Source: Marsupella aquatica | Lineage: Eukaryota > Marchantiophyta | Assembly: GCA_973895155.1 (NCBI GenBank) | Contig: OZ316899.1 | Coordinates: 8,494,001 to 8,558,000, forward strand | Direction: 5' to 3' | DNA: 64,000 nt | Part shown: one piece after another, positions 1 through 11,130 of the stretch | Layout: each line of letters opens with the position of its first letter | How positions within the stretch are numbered: the stretch's first letter is position 1 | Notes under the pieces: model-generated | What the model was told of the DNA's origin: nothing | Databases searched by the model: none | The model's input: the letters and a program-made list of their open reading frames with translations, nothing else | Program-made: the position numbers and the translations under genes

Positions 1-300
1 TAGAGACTGCCAAACCAAACTCTGAGAGAAAAGTGAGGATTGAGAGTGTTTAGTCGGTGAAGTGTGGGTTGAGTCAGTCTGAAAAAGACCTTCAGCCGGC
101 TTAAGAAATTAAGCCGTAGAGGTACATTCCGGGGGCGGAATACAAATATACCTGTAGAAGTTAAAGAGGAATTAGGTGTCTCAGTTGTGCACAATTCACA
201 AGCCCAGTGAAAGAATCGGTCCGGTAAGTGTGGATCGAAGGAGAGGATCGCATTTCCAAACCGAATAGCTGCCATACGGCAAGAGGACGGACATAAACGA
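1..300 (+). repeat. Diverged LTR-tail remnant
   Basis: Positions 105-165 match the distal part of the Tat-family LTR seen at 28,735-28,806 and 36,610-36,680. Shared elements are a 'ttaagccg' block, then 'ggtacattccg', a short G-rich loop, 'cggaa' and 'acaaa..atacct'. The rest is too diverged to align by eye. No coding frame is evident. This is probably the 3' end of an old LTR of a related family, cut by the window edge. Confidence 0.5.
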
Positions 301-493
301 GTGGTTTATGATCGACTGAGGGTAGTTCTTGGGGTTAGAGGTCTTGGAAAACGCGCCACAAGAATGCCTTCAATCAAGGCAATCATAGGCAACTTCTTCC
401 TCTCTTCCTCCTTCTTTCGTTGCTCCTCCCGATGTGGTCTTATCTCATCTCATTCCTCTCTCCTCCTCTTCTTTTCTAGGGCAGCAGGTGAGA

Positions 494-808
494 CTACTCA
501 TGCCTTGGCCCTCTCCTCCTTCTTACGCTTCTTCTCTCTTGCCTTCTGTGAGCTGCACTCCTTTGCTCCTCCTCCCTTGCAATGTTCCCTGCAGCTACTC
601 CCGTTTGCAAGGCTTGCCCTAGGATTGCACTCAAAGAAGCAATCCCTACTGGTGTAGTCAAATCTAAGCGGCTCAACTGTGCTACATTGAGGTGCTCAGC
701 CATCAAATCGGTCCATCGATTCCTCTCCTGCTCCCCATTGCCTTCATTCCCATTGCCACTGTCACTCACCCCTGCCCCATCACCTCCATTTGCTCCACTG
801 GAATCCAT
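494..808 (-). CDS. Hypothetical acidic/arginine-rich protein
   Basis: This 105-residue frame starts at the methionine opening MDSSGANGGDG. It has a Gly/Asn/Ser-rich acidic N-terminus, a central helical stretch (about residues 33-75) and a strongly basic Arg-rich tail ending RRRRGPRHE. I recognise no family. Length and composition would fit the N-terminal part of a retroelement gag-like protein. The same strand carries the C-terminal end of the unknown coiled-coil ORF across the CACTA element, so the two may belong to one older element. It could also be spurious. Confidence 0.25.
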   Translation of the reverse strand: MDSSGANGGDGAGVSDSGNGNEGNGEQERNRWTDLMAEHLNVAQLSRLDLTTPVGIASLSAILGQALQTGVAAGNIAREEEQRSAAHRRQERRSVRRRRGPRHE

Positions 809-894
809 AGCTAAGCCACCCCCGAGCGCGCGTGAGCTCCCTTCTCCCTCCCTACGCTTGAAATTTGTCAAATGCCGCTGAGTATGCCGCGGCC

Positions 895-1150
895 GAGTGC
901 TAAAGTACAAGCGGGAAAGACTTGCGAAGCAACCCATTTTGCAATTTGCGATTCTTCTCATTTCGCATGTAGTTTCTCAATTTTGCGAAACCATTGTGAC
1001 GTGAAAGGCTTTGCAACACCTTTGCTCTCTCGCAGAAATGCTCTCGGGCTCTGTTTTTCTGAAGGTCGTGCGAAAGCAGATGCTTTGCAAAACTCAATTC
1101 TAATTTGTGATGGTATTTGCAAAGGAAGTGGCTTCGCAAGACATTGGCAA
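895..1150. repeat. Left subterminal repeat cluster of CACTA-type element
   Basis: Short motifs of the type TTTGCGAAG/CTTCGCAAA recur many times in both orientations here and again at 8,220-8,721. Paired clusters like this at the two ends are typical of CACTA subterminal regions, where the TnpA-type protein binds. The exact left terminus is not clear. A degraded terminus near 898 (tgCTAaAgtACA) resembles the right-end CACTACAAACA only loosely. Confidence 0.45.
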
Positions 1151-1259
1151 CTCGTCCTGGGGGGAATGTTGGTTTCATTTGAAAGGGTTTTTTTCAAAGG
1201 TAAGTGGACCCCTCTATACTCATATTTGGAATTCTTTTTGGCCATGTTTTGGGTGTTAG

Positions 1260-1610
1260 ATAATACTTGAAGGCGGGTTTGAAGGGTTAGGCAGGTTAAT
1301 GGGTTATGTATGGTGTTGGTTTAGGCTAAGGTTTGGGTTTACATTAGTTTAGAAGAAATAATAAAGGTGTGGGATTTGGTTTACAAGAAATAAGTAAGGT
1401 TTGGGTTTAGGGTTTTAGGGTTTGGGGTTTTTAAATAGAAAGGTCTCTAGGGTTGAAGAAAGGTTTGGGTTTGTGTGTAAGTCAGATTTAGGTTTAATAG
1501 GTAGGATGCGGTTTGGGGTTGGAGGTTTGGATAAGACAAAGCAAGGTTTCATGAGATTTATATTGCAGCCTTTTGGGTTTAAGAGAGGTTCATTGGGTTT
1601 ATGAATCAAA
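1260..1610 (+). repeat. G/T-rich degenerate telomere-like tract
   Basis: The strand is rich in TTTGGG, TTTAGG and GGTTTGGG units. The best match to the plant telomere repeat lies at 1,399-1,433 (TTTAGGG-TTTTAGGG-TTTGGGG). Units are degenerate and interrupted, so this is an interstitial tract or simple repeat rather than a chromosome end. No gene is evident between here and 2,098, although weak open frames exist. Confidence 0.4.
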
Positions 1611-2098
1611 AAGGGATTGGCAAGGGTTTTGCTAACAAAGGAGGGGAATATATGATAGCTTGCAGGGTGCGGCACTTTTTGATGATTTGATACTAATGCA
1701 TATGCATTGTGAGAGCCCGGGCATTTGAAAGGTAAACATTGCATGATCGGCTCAAGTGTTCATTTCATGTACTTAACACTTTTGGTTGCCACTATGTATA
1801 AAGGGGACATGTATATAGGGATGTTTGTTCTTGTCTGGTCCAGATTATTGTGCTTACATATACATGGAATGCTTGCAGCTTTTCCCTCATACTTTCAGAT
1901 TGGGTTCATTCATTATCTTAGAGCCACAAGACCTATTGGCACTGCTGAGCCCGGGTCTCATAAAGGTACCTTTTTTATTGCTATGGTCATTTTGGTTTGG
2001 GTTTCTTGTCATCATTATTTGGGAACTTTGATTTATATCATTTTGTGGTATGTTTTGGTCATAACATGCCCATTTTAATTATATTTTGTTACAGGGGA

Positions 2099-2277
2099 TA
2101 TGTCTTCATCTTCTGAAATCTCCATCACAGACTCGTTCTCCTCTGATGAAGATACACCTCCTCCACCTCAACATCACACGACCAGTTCAGTCAAGGTGGA
2201 ATCAAGTCAAATATACTCTGTCTACAATGACATCATCACTCATTTCAGACCTGTGACTTGGTACCCTCAAGTCCCAA
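2099..2277 (+). other. Possible Ser/Asp-rich exon upstream of SET frame
   Basis: The frame reads MSSSSEISITDSFSSDEDTPPPPQ and continues to a Pro/Arg end. It is preceded by a good acceptor (ttttgttacag) and followed by a donor (cccaag|gtagga). The acidic, Ser/Pro-rich composition fits a disordered N-terminus. It lies upstream of the SET-domain frame on the same strand, with the Harbinger fragment in between. Linkage to that gene is inference, and a transcript would decide. Confidence 0.25.
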
Positions 2278-2380
2278 GGTAGGACTTGTGTGTTTCATTT
2301 AGGAAAATAAATGCAGGGTTGTGCAAAAAAACTCCAAAGACTCACCTGAATTTCAATGATCAGAAAGACCAGACCCCTTT

Positions 2381-3030
2381 CTATTCCAAAGCTAGGTGAT
2401 CAACAATGTCATTTCTCAGCCAAAAATGGTTAACCTTGTTGTTAATTTCAGCTGTTGTAGCAAGGAACTCCAACCATGGCAAATTTCCCCTATTCACTCT
2501 TGTTGAAGGAACCCTTAAATATGGAGGAAAATTCTCATTTCTCTCATCCTCAACAATCATATTGTGGAGGATGACACAAGAAAGAAAAATATTTACTATG
2601 TTCTTTTTGTACCAAGGCCTGGCAGGCCTCTTCACTATCTCAAATCTAGCTTGGAGGACCCCAAATGCCCTCTCCACATCTTTTCTTGCTGCCTCCTAAC
2701 ATCTTGCAAAATGCTCAACTTATCAGACTATGGCATGTGCACAGTGGATATGAACATGGACAACTCTGGATAAATTTCATCCACCAACAGATAAGCTTGT
2801 TTGTACTCCATACTATTGACATGGAAACTGACATTGGCCAAATCATTATGCAACCATTCATTTAGAAGTGGTGATCGGTCAAGCACATTCAGGTCATTAT
2901 CTCCCCCAGCCAGCCCAAAAAAGGCATGCCAAATCCACAATTCTTGATTAGCAATTGCTTCCAATATGATGGATTTGTTCTTGTCCTTGTCACTGTATTG
3001 GCCTTGCCAAGCAACATGACAATTCTTCCA
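2381..3030 (-). pseudogene. PIF/Harbinger transposase fragment (DDE_Tnp_4)
   Basis: This is the C-terminal half of a PIF/Harbinger DDE endonuclease, the enzyme that cuts and pastes Harbinger elements. Visible landmarks in order are WKNCHVAWQGQY, LWIWHAFFGLAG, the second catalytic aspartate region GGDNDLNVLDRSPL, and the catalytic glutamate region ERAFGVLQARF, followed by ILHNMIVEDE. The first aspartate motif is missing because similarity starts abruptly at about 3,030. A frameshift between 2,677 and 2,728 and an in-frame TAG just before ERAFG break the frame. It lies antisense to, and apparently within an intron of, the SET/CACTA transcription unit. Family assignment is confident and function is dead. 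Confidence 0.85.
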
Positions 3031-3360
3031 TGCCCACCTTGTGGTCCACCCCGTCAACTTTGTGAATGTTCCAGATGTATGGGTCAGGTTTCCCAAAAAT
3101 CTTACATATGTGCCCAACATATTGAGAGATATGGGCGTTGTGGAAGTCATACGGCAAGGGCTTCTTCATCTCATATGGTAAGTGTTATGCCTTAGTTTTC
3201 CTACCCTATTCCCATTACTCAATGGTTGAAGGTTTTTAATTTCACACCTACTTTTGTTTGTTTTGGTTTTGGTGGAATAGGTATCCAATAGGCCTAGAAC
3301 TGCGGCACAAGCACCCTATGTCCCATCACAAGGTGTTCTAGATGCTATAGGCAATGAGCC

Positions 3361-4086
3361 TTGGGTCTAGCGGCAAGGGCCACTAGTCCTAGGGAAGTTG
3401 GGGTTGAGGCTATTGTCCCAAGAGGGAGAAAGCGTTCCAAGAGGCGGGCCGGAGGGGATACTGATTTGTACAAGGCAGTGGTTACGGGTAGGTGGGGTGG
3501 TTGTGAGTTCATTGGCAGATGTGTCCCTATCATCAAGGACTGGGATCTTGAGACTCTTGGTTTGCCACAACAACTTTCCTACGGTGAGGAGGTAGAGGTT
3601 TGGGGTAGACGTTGGGTTATCAAACCTTCCACACTTGGGGATAGACATGGCTATGGAGTTTTTGCCTGTGAGGACATCATTGTGGACGCCGAGAGTGGTA
3701 GAGGTGGACGCGGCCGAGAGGGGCCTACTTTGTTTCCTTATGGTGGACCCATCTACAAGAGAAGACATTGGAACATGATCCTTGCACAACACCCTGAGTG
3801 GAAGACTTATGCATTGGACATGGATACTTTTGATGGAAACACTACAAGGTATAGTGAGCAGCGTGTCATAGATGGGGACCCCATACGGACTGGGAATATT
3901 GCTGGTTTCATAAACAGTACCGTGGGGACTCACCCTAAGCGTAAGCAAAATTGTGAGTGGGATTTCATTGAGGGTCCTCCGCCAGCACCTTATGGCCAGA
4001 CATATCATCATGACCATTGCCTAGTTGTAGCGACGAGGACCATTAACTCAGGGGATGAGTTATTTACTCACTATGAGTGGGATTAG
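3361..4086 (+). CDS. SET-domain protein (putative lysine methyltransferase), CACTA-associated
   Basis: The frame is about 241 codons and covers a SET domain, which transfers methyl groups from S-adenosylmethionine to lysine, usually on histones. Motifs in order are HGYGVFA (cofactor GxG region), FPYGGPIY, the core RTGNIAGFINS (normally with N-H at the active site), a histidine-rich linker, and the closing GDELFTHYEWD, which carries the conserved tyrosine. The canonical NHS/C motif is altered to FINST, so activity is uncertain. A basic stretch RGRKRSKRRAG precedes the domain. There is no ATG at the 5' end. An acceptor (gtggaatag at about 3,280) and readable codons before it suggest an upstream exon plus a small frameshift. 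The gene ends about 180 bp before the transposase exon on the same strand and reads as cargo of the CACTA element. Confidence 0.75.
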   Translation: MGLAARATSPREVGVEAIVPRGRKRSKRRAGGDTDLYKAVVTGRWGGCEFIGRCVPIIKDWDLETLGLPQQLSYGEEVEVWGRRWVIKPSTLGDRHGYGVFACEDIIVDAESGRGGRGREGPTLFPYGGPIYKRRHWNMILAQHPEWKTYALDMDTFDGNTTRYSEQRVIDGDPIRTGNIAGFINSTVGTHPKRKQNCEWDFIEGPPPAPYGQTYHHDHCLVVATRTINSGDELFTHYEWD

Positions 4087-4263
4087 GGTTAAGTTAAGGG
4101 TCATAGGTGGTATGTTGCATATCAAATGACACTACATATGGCCTTTGGCCACATTTTGTATTTGCACCACAACCAATATTATTTCATTTTTGCACACCCC
4201 TAGCCCATTTTTGTGTGTTCTCTTTGCAATATAACTTTCAATTGTTTGCTTTGTTTTTAGAAT

Positions 4264-6589
4264 GTGCGACCCTCTCCAAATATGTTACCACGGAGATTGA
4301 GAGCAACATATCAAGAAATGGGTATGCCAGAAGAAGGACATGGATCAGAGTCACACTCCTCATCAAGTGCTAGTGGAAGCAATAACCCTGATGAAGAGGT
4401 ACCTCAGACGGATGAACAAGTAACTGATGACCAGGATAGCGCCATGGATGACATTATGGTTGATTGGTTTGGTGCCAACAACCCTGGTGATGACCTTCCC
4501 AATGAAGGGCAGGTGCCCCCCAATGATCCACGCCCAAGACATACCCCTGAGGGACAACGCCAATGGGAAGAAGCAGAGGAACATGCTCGAACACCTATCT
4601 ATGAGGGTGCTCGTTTGAGTCGTCTTTCAGCCATCTTGGGGTTGATGAACCTACAGGCCAAACACAAGGCAAGCAATGCCTTGTTATCTGATATGTTTGC
4701 ACTTTGCCATGACCTTATGTTACCCACTGAGAATGTGTTGTCAGCAACTTGGAAAGAGGCAAAGAGTGTTCTCTCATCTATTGGCATGGAATATCATATT
4801 GTTCATGCATGTGTGAATGATTGCATGTTATTTCATGGGGCCAATGCAAACATGACACAATGTACAACATGTGATAAGCCTCGCTATGACCCCAACATGC
4901 TAACAAAGAAGGTGCCAAGGAAGGTTGTTCGTTGGTTTCCCATCATTCCTTGGTTGTTGCACATGTATCGGTGTTCTGACTTGGCAGAGTTGATGGTATG
5001 GCATAAGACTCATTGATCAGAGTCTGGTGTCATGCGGTTGCCAGTTGACTCCCCTGCTCACAAACATATTGAGGCAACATGGCCAGACTTTGCACATGAT
5101 CCTCGCCATGTGAGGCTAGGATTGGCATCTGATGGAGTTAGCCCTCATTCACTTGGAGGAAAGGGGCAACCTACATCAGTTTGGCCTATGGTTGTCATGA
5201 ATTATTACCTCCCACCATTGCTATCCATGAAGAAGGGGTTCCTTTTATTGTCTTTGATTATCCCAGGTCCAAAAAAGGTGAAAAACTTTGACACTTACTT
5301 GGCACTATTGGTTGGAGAACTTCAAAAATTATGGGATGGAGTGTGAGCATATGATGGTAGGAAAATTACAGGAGGTTTTCCACGTGTCTTTCAATTGAGA
5401 GGGATCATTTGTTGGACAATGCATGACTATCCTGGTAAGATGACTTCCATGCCATTTGCAACCCTTCAATAATGTGTAGTTCCTATTGTTGTTTCTCATG
5501 TGACAACCCTAACATAAAGTTTGCATGGTTTGATTTCTTTTGTGTAAGCAGGGTTTGGTTTTGTCTCTGGATTGCAAACTCAGGGGTACAAAGCTTGCTC
5601 TACTTGTGGCCCAAGCTTAGAGGACATGGTCACATATTGGTCATGGATTAGAAAGATTGTTTATATTGGGCATACAAAGTTTCTTCCCATGAGGCATGAG
5701 ATGAGGTTTGACCCACTTCTATTCTCCTCCTTTGACATGCCATTTGGTGACCGATGAACATGAAATTCCTGATGCAACAAGTTTTGCACATTGGAAGTCA
5801 CTAGCTGATAGGGTGGCAGACCCAAATGATTCCTTCACCTTTGATAGGACAGGTTTGACCAGGTGGAGTATACTAGCCACTTTGCCCTATTGGTCTGAGT
5901 TGAAGATCCGCCATCTCTTAGACCCCATGCACATAGAGGGAAATGTGGGGAAGGCTTTGATAAAGCATTTTTATGGGGAGAAGGACACTAATTTTAGGGA
6001 GGCATGCGAGGAGATGGAAATGCATCCAGATGTTTGGGTGACAACTGATCCTATCACAGGTGTGGAGAATTGTCCTTCTGCTCCTTGGGTGTTGAGTGTT
6101 GGCCAAAGACGTGAATTTTGGAACCGTATAGGAGAGATGCGGTTTCCTACAGGCTATGGTGCCAACCTTTGGAAAGCTTTTGGGATGGAGGACAATCACA
6201 AGTGGCCATGATATCTGAAGACACATGACTATCATCGCCTATTGCAGCATATATAGCTAGTGGCAATTATAGGTATAGGGAGTGAAGAAGTGCAAGATGC
6301 CATCTGGTCATTGGGTCATTTGTTGAGATGGAAATGCTCAAAGGAGCAATATGTAGAAGAGATCCCTGGGATGGAGGTATTGGTAGCTGAGGTGGTATGC
6401 AAGTTGGAGAAAGCCCTTCCTCCTTCCTTCTTTGATTGTCAGGTTCATTTACTTGTGCATCTTGTGCGGGAGGTTGCCATTGTTGGTCCAGTGCATTGTA
6501 GATGGATGTATTGGCTTGAGCGTTACATGGCGGTGTTGAAGGCTTATGTACGTAACCGTGCACGGGTGGAGGGAAGCATAGCTACATGA
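4264..6589 (+). pseudogene. CACTA transposase (TnpD/Tnp2 type) with DUF4218
   Basis: This is a cut-and-paste transposase of the CACTA superfamily in broken pieces. An acceptor (ttgtttttag) opens the exon at 4,261. Piece one (to 5,016) has an acidic N-terminus, then HACVNDCMLFHG with the cysteine knuckle CTTCDKPRY. Piece two (5,032-5,346) has LGLASDGVSPHSL with a catalytic-type aspartate, WPMVVMNYYLPP and LLSLIIPGPK. Pieces to 6,211 carry PYWSELKIRHLLDPMHIEGNVGKA and the FPTGYGANLWKAFGM end of the Tnp2 domain. A DUF4218 segment follows (6,260-6,589) with LPPSFFDCQVHLLVHL, HCRWMYWLERYM and RVEGSIA. Stops (for example at 5,017, 5,345 and 6,212) and frame changes disable it. Confidence 0.88.
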
Positions 6590-7242
6590 TACTTGGCAGC
6601 AGAGAGTATGTTTTATTGTAGTAACATCTTGGCCACCATTGATCCTACTTGTCCACGTACTTGGATGGAATAAAGAGAAGAGGAGGAGGACCGTTTAACA
6701 GGTGCCACAAAAACACGCATGTTGACATCAACAGAGTGGTCATAGTGGACAACATTTATGTTGAGTAATAGTAATATCATGGAGAAATGGAGAGAGCTTT
6801 ATGAGAATGCCAAGAGAACAAGTCAAAGAGCAAGAATTTATCCTAAGATGCATGAGTATATGAAGCAAAAGTTGCTTGAGTTGGATGACATGGTGACACA
6901 AGGAGGAGATGTGTCCCACTTTCCTACCATCACAGATGACGTTCAGACCATTGTTCATGGCCCTTTGAGAGTGGTGACATCCAAGACGGCTATGTGGACA
7001 CAAGGGAGACACTTCAGGTCCACTAGTACCTAACATTTCTTCCTCTATTAATTCATGTAGACCTTATTTTGATTAGTTATTTCTATTGTTTAAACACTTT
7101 CTATTATCATTAATGACATCCATAACTATAATGTTGGCTTCTATATTTATGCCATAGGCCATGTGGGTTTTGGCTATTTAGGGATGGGTGTCATATTTTG
7201 ATGATTATTACATTAATGGTATCTTTTGTGTAATAAAAATTT

Positions 7243-7752
7243 GTGGGTTTTGTTAATTTCAGGGTTTCTTCCCTTGATGAGAAGAGGGGTCGTACTTTTG
7301 ATTGTGGAGTTCAAGGGGAATTTTCTCAAGACTCCAGAAGTAACCGCCATGACAGGAACATTGTTAGAGATGTTGTGCCACACTATGGGAAGATAGAGGA
7401 GATCTTGGTGGTATCATATGACAACCATTCAAAGTTTGAGGAATATGTCTTCAAGTGCAAGTGGTTCAAAGTGAACCTTGTTGGTCAAAATTGCACTGTA
7501 CTTCAAGATGAGAGTGGGTTTACACGGTTGAAGACAAGTGCCACTAGTGTTCAAGCATCTCATTGGCAAACATCAGAACCATTTGCTTTCCCATCACACT
7601 TGGAGCAATGTTTCTACATTCCATACCCCTTAGACACCGAGTGGTCAATTGTCATCATCTATGTGCCACGTTCTCGTTCCATTGTTTCTGAGAAGCCAGA
7701 TGTTATTGTATCAGACCTAGATGACCTTGAGGCCGATGAGGACCAAGTGTGA
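7243..7752 (+). pseudogene. DUF4216 module of the CACTA transposase
   Basis: The C-terminal module of plant CACTA transposases, DUF4216, is seen here as PHYGKIEEILVVSYDNHSKF, then VFKCKWFKV, ESGFTRL, the PFAFPSHLEQCFYIPYP block, and an acidic tail rich in Asp/Glu that closes at a TGA. It begins after a probable intron acceptor (ttaatttcag at about 7,262). Order and spacing after DUF4218 match the usual transposase layout. About 650 bp of intron-like or decayed sequence separates the two modules, including a short frame at 6,758-7,033 with a basic helical N-terminus. By itself this module is intact over about 165 codons. Confidence 0.8.
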
Positions 7753-7754
7753 GG

Positions 7755-8220
7755 GACATATTTATATGCACTTGGGTCCAGCCTAGACATTTGTTCATGT
7801 TATATTTGATTTGTTCATGTTTGGTGATATAAAAAAAATTATTGCCTATATTTATATTTGTCATTCACTTTTGAATGAGTCATACTCATGACATATGTAT
7901 TGTATTGTTTTATTGTGATCACTTGTGAATTTTACATGCAACTTTCTATCTAACCTTTGTTGCTCAATATAACTTTATTTCCTACTTATTCCATAATTTT
8001 CATTGTCACCCTCATGTTTCCCTCCTCCGTGGTACGTCTGTCCCTCCTCCTCCCTTCCTCTTTCTCCTCCCTCCTTCCTCTTCCATTGTACTCCCTCCTT
8101 TTCCATCTTTCATTGTACCTCCCTCCATCCTCCCTTCCTCTTCCCTCCTGCCCCATCCATATATTGGACCATCCACCCTCTTCATTAATTGTCTCACCTC
8201 ACAATAATCTTAATTTTTAG
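7755..8220. repeat. AT-rich 3' region with CT-rich low-complexity tract
   Basis: No gene. 7,755-8,000 is AT-rich and probably the transposase 3' UTR. From 8,010 to 8,165 it becomes pyrimidine-rich (ccctcctcc, cttcctctt). Open frames here are by-products of the simple composition. Confidence 0.5.
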
Positions 8221-8721
8221 TTTGCGAACAATTTGCGAAGCTCACAAAATCTCACCGAACTCGCAATTTCTATGAAGCTTCTCGTTTCTCAATATTTTCA
8301 TACTATACTATTTGCAAACTTAATTGTGATGCAAAATCAATCACAAATTTCAAATTCTCACCGTTTCGCAAATCTTCCATCCTCCGACATTCTTAAACTT
8401 GTCAAACAACTACTATCGCAAAACATTTTCAATCCAACCTTCTTCGCAAATATTTACATCAATTAGTTTTGGAGTCGGCGAGCGATTTTGGCATCTTCAG
8501 AAGGCGCCTTTCCATTCGGCGCGTTTCGGCAAAACTTGCAAAATCACTTACTTCACAACGTATTAGCGATATAATGCGCTTCAAGTATTATCTTTGCGAT
8601 AGGGATAGAATCGCAAATTGCGATGCGGGTTGATTCACAAATTATGCCAAGCGCCGCCCATCGGAAATACAAGAGCGTCGACAAAAATACCTTCGCAAAA
8701 GTGTCAAATATGTTTGTAGTG
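8220..8721. repeat. Right subterminal repeat cluster of CACTA-type element
   Basis: Dense TTTGCGAA/TTCGCAAA-type motifs in both orientations mirror those at 895-1,150. The cluster closes at TTTGTAGTG (8,713-8,721), the complement of a CACTA terminus. The unknown minus-strand coiled-coil frame resumes directly after it. Confidence 0.5.
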
Positions 8722-9753
8722 CCAGCGAATAAAAATGAGTCATGGCAATGTGACTGAATTGGGGTAAGACGGGAAGATCTACAAAGCTCATCCACTCATT
8801 GGATACTATAAGGTGGGAGGTGAAGTAGGGATTGAAGATCACACACATCTCATTCCTCTCCGTATCGTGCCATCTTGCCATTTGGAGAAAGGTAACCAGA
8901 CGAGGAAGGGTATACTTCCCATAGTTGGCTTGGATCTCCCTTGTCGCCCAAGACTTCATAATTACCTCCACTAAATCAAAAACTTTCCTATGTAATGCTA
9001 AACTATAGAACTAGTGAAGTCTCCATGCTGGGCAGTCGGGATGCGTGGTGTTTGCATCCGCCATTAGCACTATGTAATGAGGGTGGCCAGTGTGCTCTCT
9101 ATCCAGTTTGGATAGCAAGATTTGCGTGACTCTGATGTTGGCCCTCCCTCTTAATCTAAAGTATAAGTCTTTGGGTTGGGTGAACCCTATAGCTCCTGAC
9201 CACTCAAAGAATGGCAGCATAAACCTGATCCGGACCAAGATGTCATACCATATCCACTCACAATCGTCTAGGCAAATGGCCCTCTTGCTAATCCCTGCTG
9301 TAGCTAAAATAAGACAAAGGGTTTCTAAACCCATAGCTTCATCAACCTCGATAGCATGCATTCCGGGATGCTATCTTCTGTCCCATGAATATTCTCCACA
9401 AGTTTATGCTCACCTTCTTAAGTTGTTCCAGCTTCCTCTTGTGCACCGGATCTGCTAGTGCCTCCTTCAATAATTTAGCCATCGTGGCAGCTTTGTCTTG
9501 CAAGCTCTGTACTTCTAGATCCTAGACCTTGTAAGTGTCCTTTGGGATCCAAACCACCTTACTGCATTGCTGGATGAGCTCCTTAGTAGCTACATCTTGC
9601 AGCCATCTAGTCCTCTCCCTCTCTTCTTTCTTCTTCTTTTTCTAACGCAACAACGTATGTCTGCTTCTCCTCTAATTGTCCTTGTAGCTCACAATTGGTT
9701 TTCCTCACTTATTGGAGCTTCTTTTCCCACTCTAAGGCCCCCAATCTGGCTTA

Positions 9754-10096
9754 GGGTATAGCGACGAAGACAAGAAGTAGGTAAACAGGAAATTTTTTCC
9801 TGTTTTTAATATGTTGTTACCAGGAAAAAATCACTATTACCAGGAAAAATGACAATTTAAAAATGTCTCCTAAAACATGTTATTTCCATAAAAATTAACA
9901 ATGCAACATTTTTGGCTAGCTTTGGGCGCTAGCAAAAAAAACTGATCGACCAAAACAAAAAAAAGTGATTTTCTCAACAAAAAAAATTCCAAAAAAAAAT
10001 TCCAAAAAAATTCCAAAAAAATTTCCACCCATTTTCCTGTTACCATTTTCTGTTATTAAATCCTGATTCCTGTTTGCTATCTTTTGTAAACACCTC
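9754..10096. mobile_element. MITE, copy 1 (8-bp target duplication)
   Basis: A 343-bp non-coding AT-rich insert. It is flanked by the direct repeat CTGGCTTA at 9,746-9,753 and 10,097-10,104. The left end begins GGGTATAGCGACGAAGACAA. The complement of the right end contains GTTTACAAAAGATAGCAAACAGG, and both ends run into copies of AACAGGAAA. Inside are runs of CAGGAAA/TTTCCTG and A-rich blocks. The same composition and internal 'gcgctagc' phrase occur in the copy at 14,210-14,584. Target size (8-11 bp) suggests a Mutator- or hAT-type MITE. Confidence 0.7.
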
Positions 10097-10229
10097 CTGG
10101 CTTACGCCTCTTTCTCAGCGAGCACTTCCGTAGTTTTCCCTTGCGCAGCCAGCTGGTCAAACAACCGAATTGCCAATTGTTCTCCTTCTCCTATTCTCTG
10201 CTCCAATTTTTCCTTACAACATTTTGTAT

Positions 10230-11130
10230 ATTTTTAATATAGTGGCCACGAAAACCCTGTGGTAGAGGAGACACACATAGCCAAAAGACACACCCAAACA
10301 TCCATCAGCAAAAAAGGCCACTCTGAGGCCCAGACCAGGTGCTCATTACGCCCCATCCACAATGCCCACAACATCTGAAACAACACTACCATCATTACTG
10401 TCTTACTATGGTGCCTTCCAATAGCAGAATCCAACAGCCCAATCAGTCCCCCAGCGTATCCCGCAAACATTCCCCCAAATCCTTGTGCGCAGAGAGCCCA
10501 ACATTTTGTGCATGTGGGCAGTCCAAGAATAGGTGCACGATGGACTCTATTCTTCCCAGGCATAGCTTACTGTCCACACTTCCTTTACCAATCTTAACAG
10601 CCCTCACCCTAGTGAATAGCCCCAAAGCAATTACCCTCCACAGAAAGGTCTTTGCCCGCAGTGACATGCTTGCCCCCCACAACCCTGCCCAGCACACCTT
10701 CCATTCCATCTCAGTCTTATTAGTACCCACGTCTTGTTCAGACTGAGCGCCTCCTCCAAAACTGGTCTTAGTAGGTGGTAAGCTCTCCGATTGGGTAACT
10801 TGAAGCACTTCAAAGGGGCAGAATTATCAGCCCAGCACCAGCAACCGGGTCTTGGTTCAAATCTCCACTCACATTGTGCAATTTCATATAAGGCCTCCAT
10901 GAAACTCCTGCCAAGAGTCTGGTGCTCAGGTGTGAATCCCCTCAAATGCTCCCATTGTCCTTCCATCCTTTTCCAATCCTGTCTGTCCTCCGACTAGAGA
11001 TCCTGTATACATCTTATACCCAATCCCCCGCAGAGCACCGTAGTAGCAGCCATATCCACATTGCTCCAAGACTGAAAGCCCTTCAGACATCGGAGTACAT
11101 CCCCAACAGACCACCTCCCCGTTATCCTTC
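10230..11130 (-). pseudogene. LINE (L1-type) ORF2 C-terminal fragment
   Basis: This is the 3' part of a non-LTR retrotransposon polyprotein. Landmarks in minus-strand order are GGLGIRCIQDL-like sequence after the reverse transcriptase, then the zinc-binding RVT module with LWGASMSLRAKTFLWRV, CLGRIESIVHLFLDCPHA (Cys-His pattern), and near the end LFQMLWALWMGRNEH, all typical of plant L1 elements. The frame is split over at least four overlapping segments by indels. The piece is 5'-truncated, as LINE copies usually are, and ends in an A-rich stretch (attaaaaatata) near 10,232. It is inserted in the coiled coil of the unknown protein gene. Confidence 0.75.

Larger units (their letters stand above)
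898..8721 (+). mobile_element. Degenerate CACTA (En/Spm) element with SET-domain cargo
   Basis: The interval holds a CACTA-type transposase pseudogene (4,264-7,752), an upstream SET-domain frame (3,361-4,086), a Harbinger fragment (2,381-3,030) and matching subterminal repeat clusters at both sides. The right end is placed at TTTGTAGTG (8,713-8,721), whose complement begins CACTACAAAC. The left end is tentative and no 3-bp target duplication could be confirmed. Both boundaries are inferences from repeat distribution, while the transposase identity is solid. Confidence 0.45.

Noticed and set aside
1399-1433. Telomere end
   Set aside because: Only a few degenerate TTTAGGG-type units, flanked on both sides by transposon sequence.
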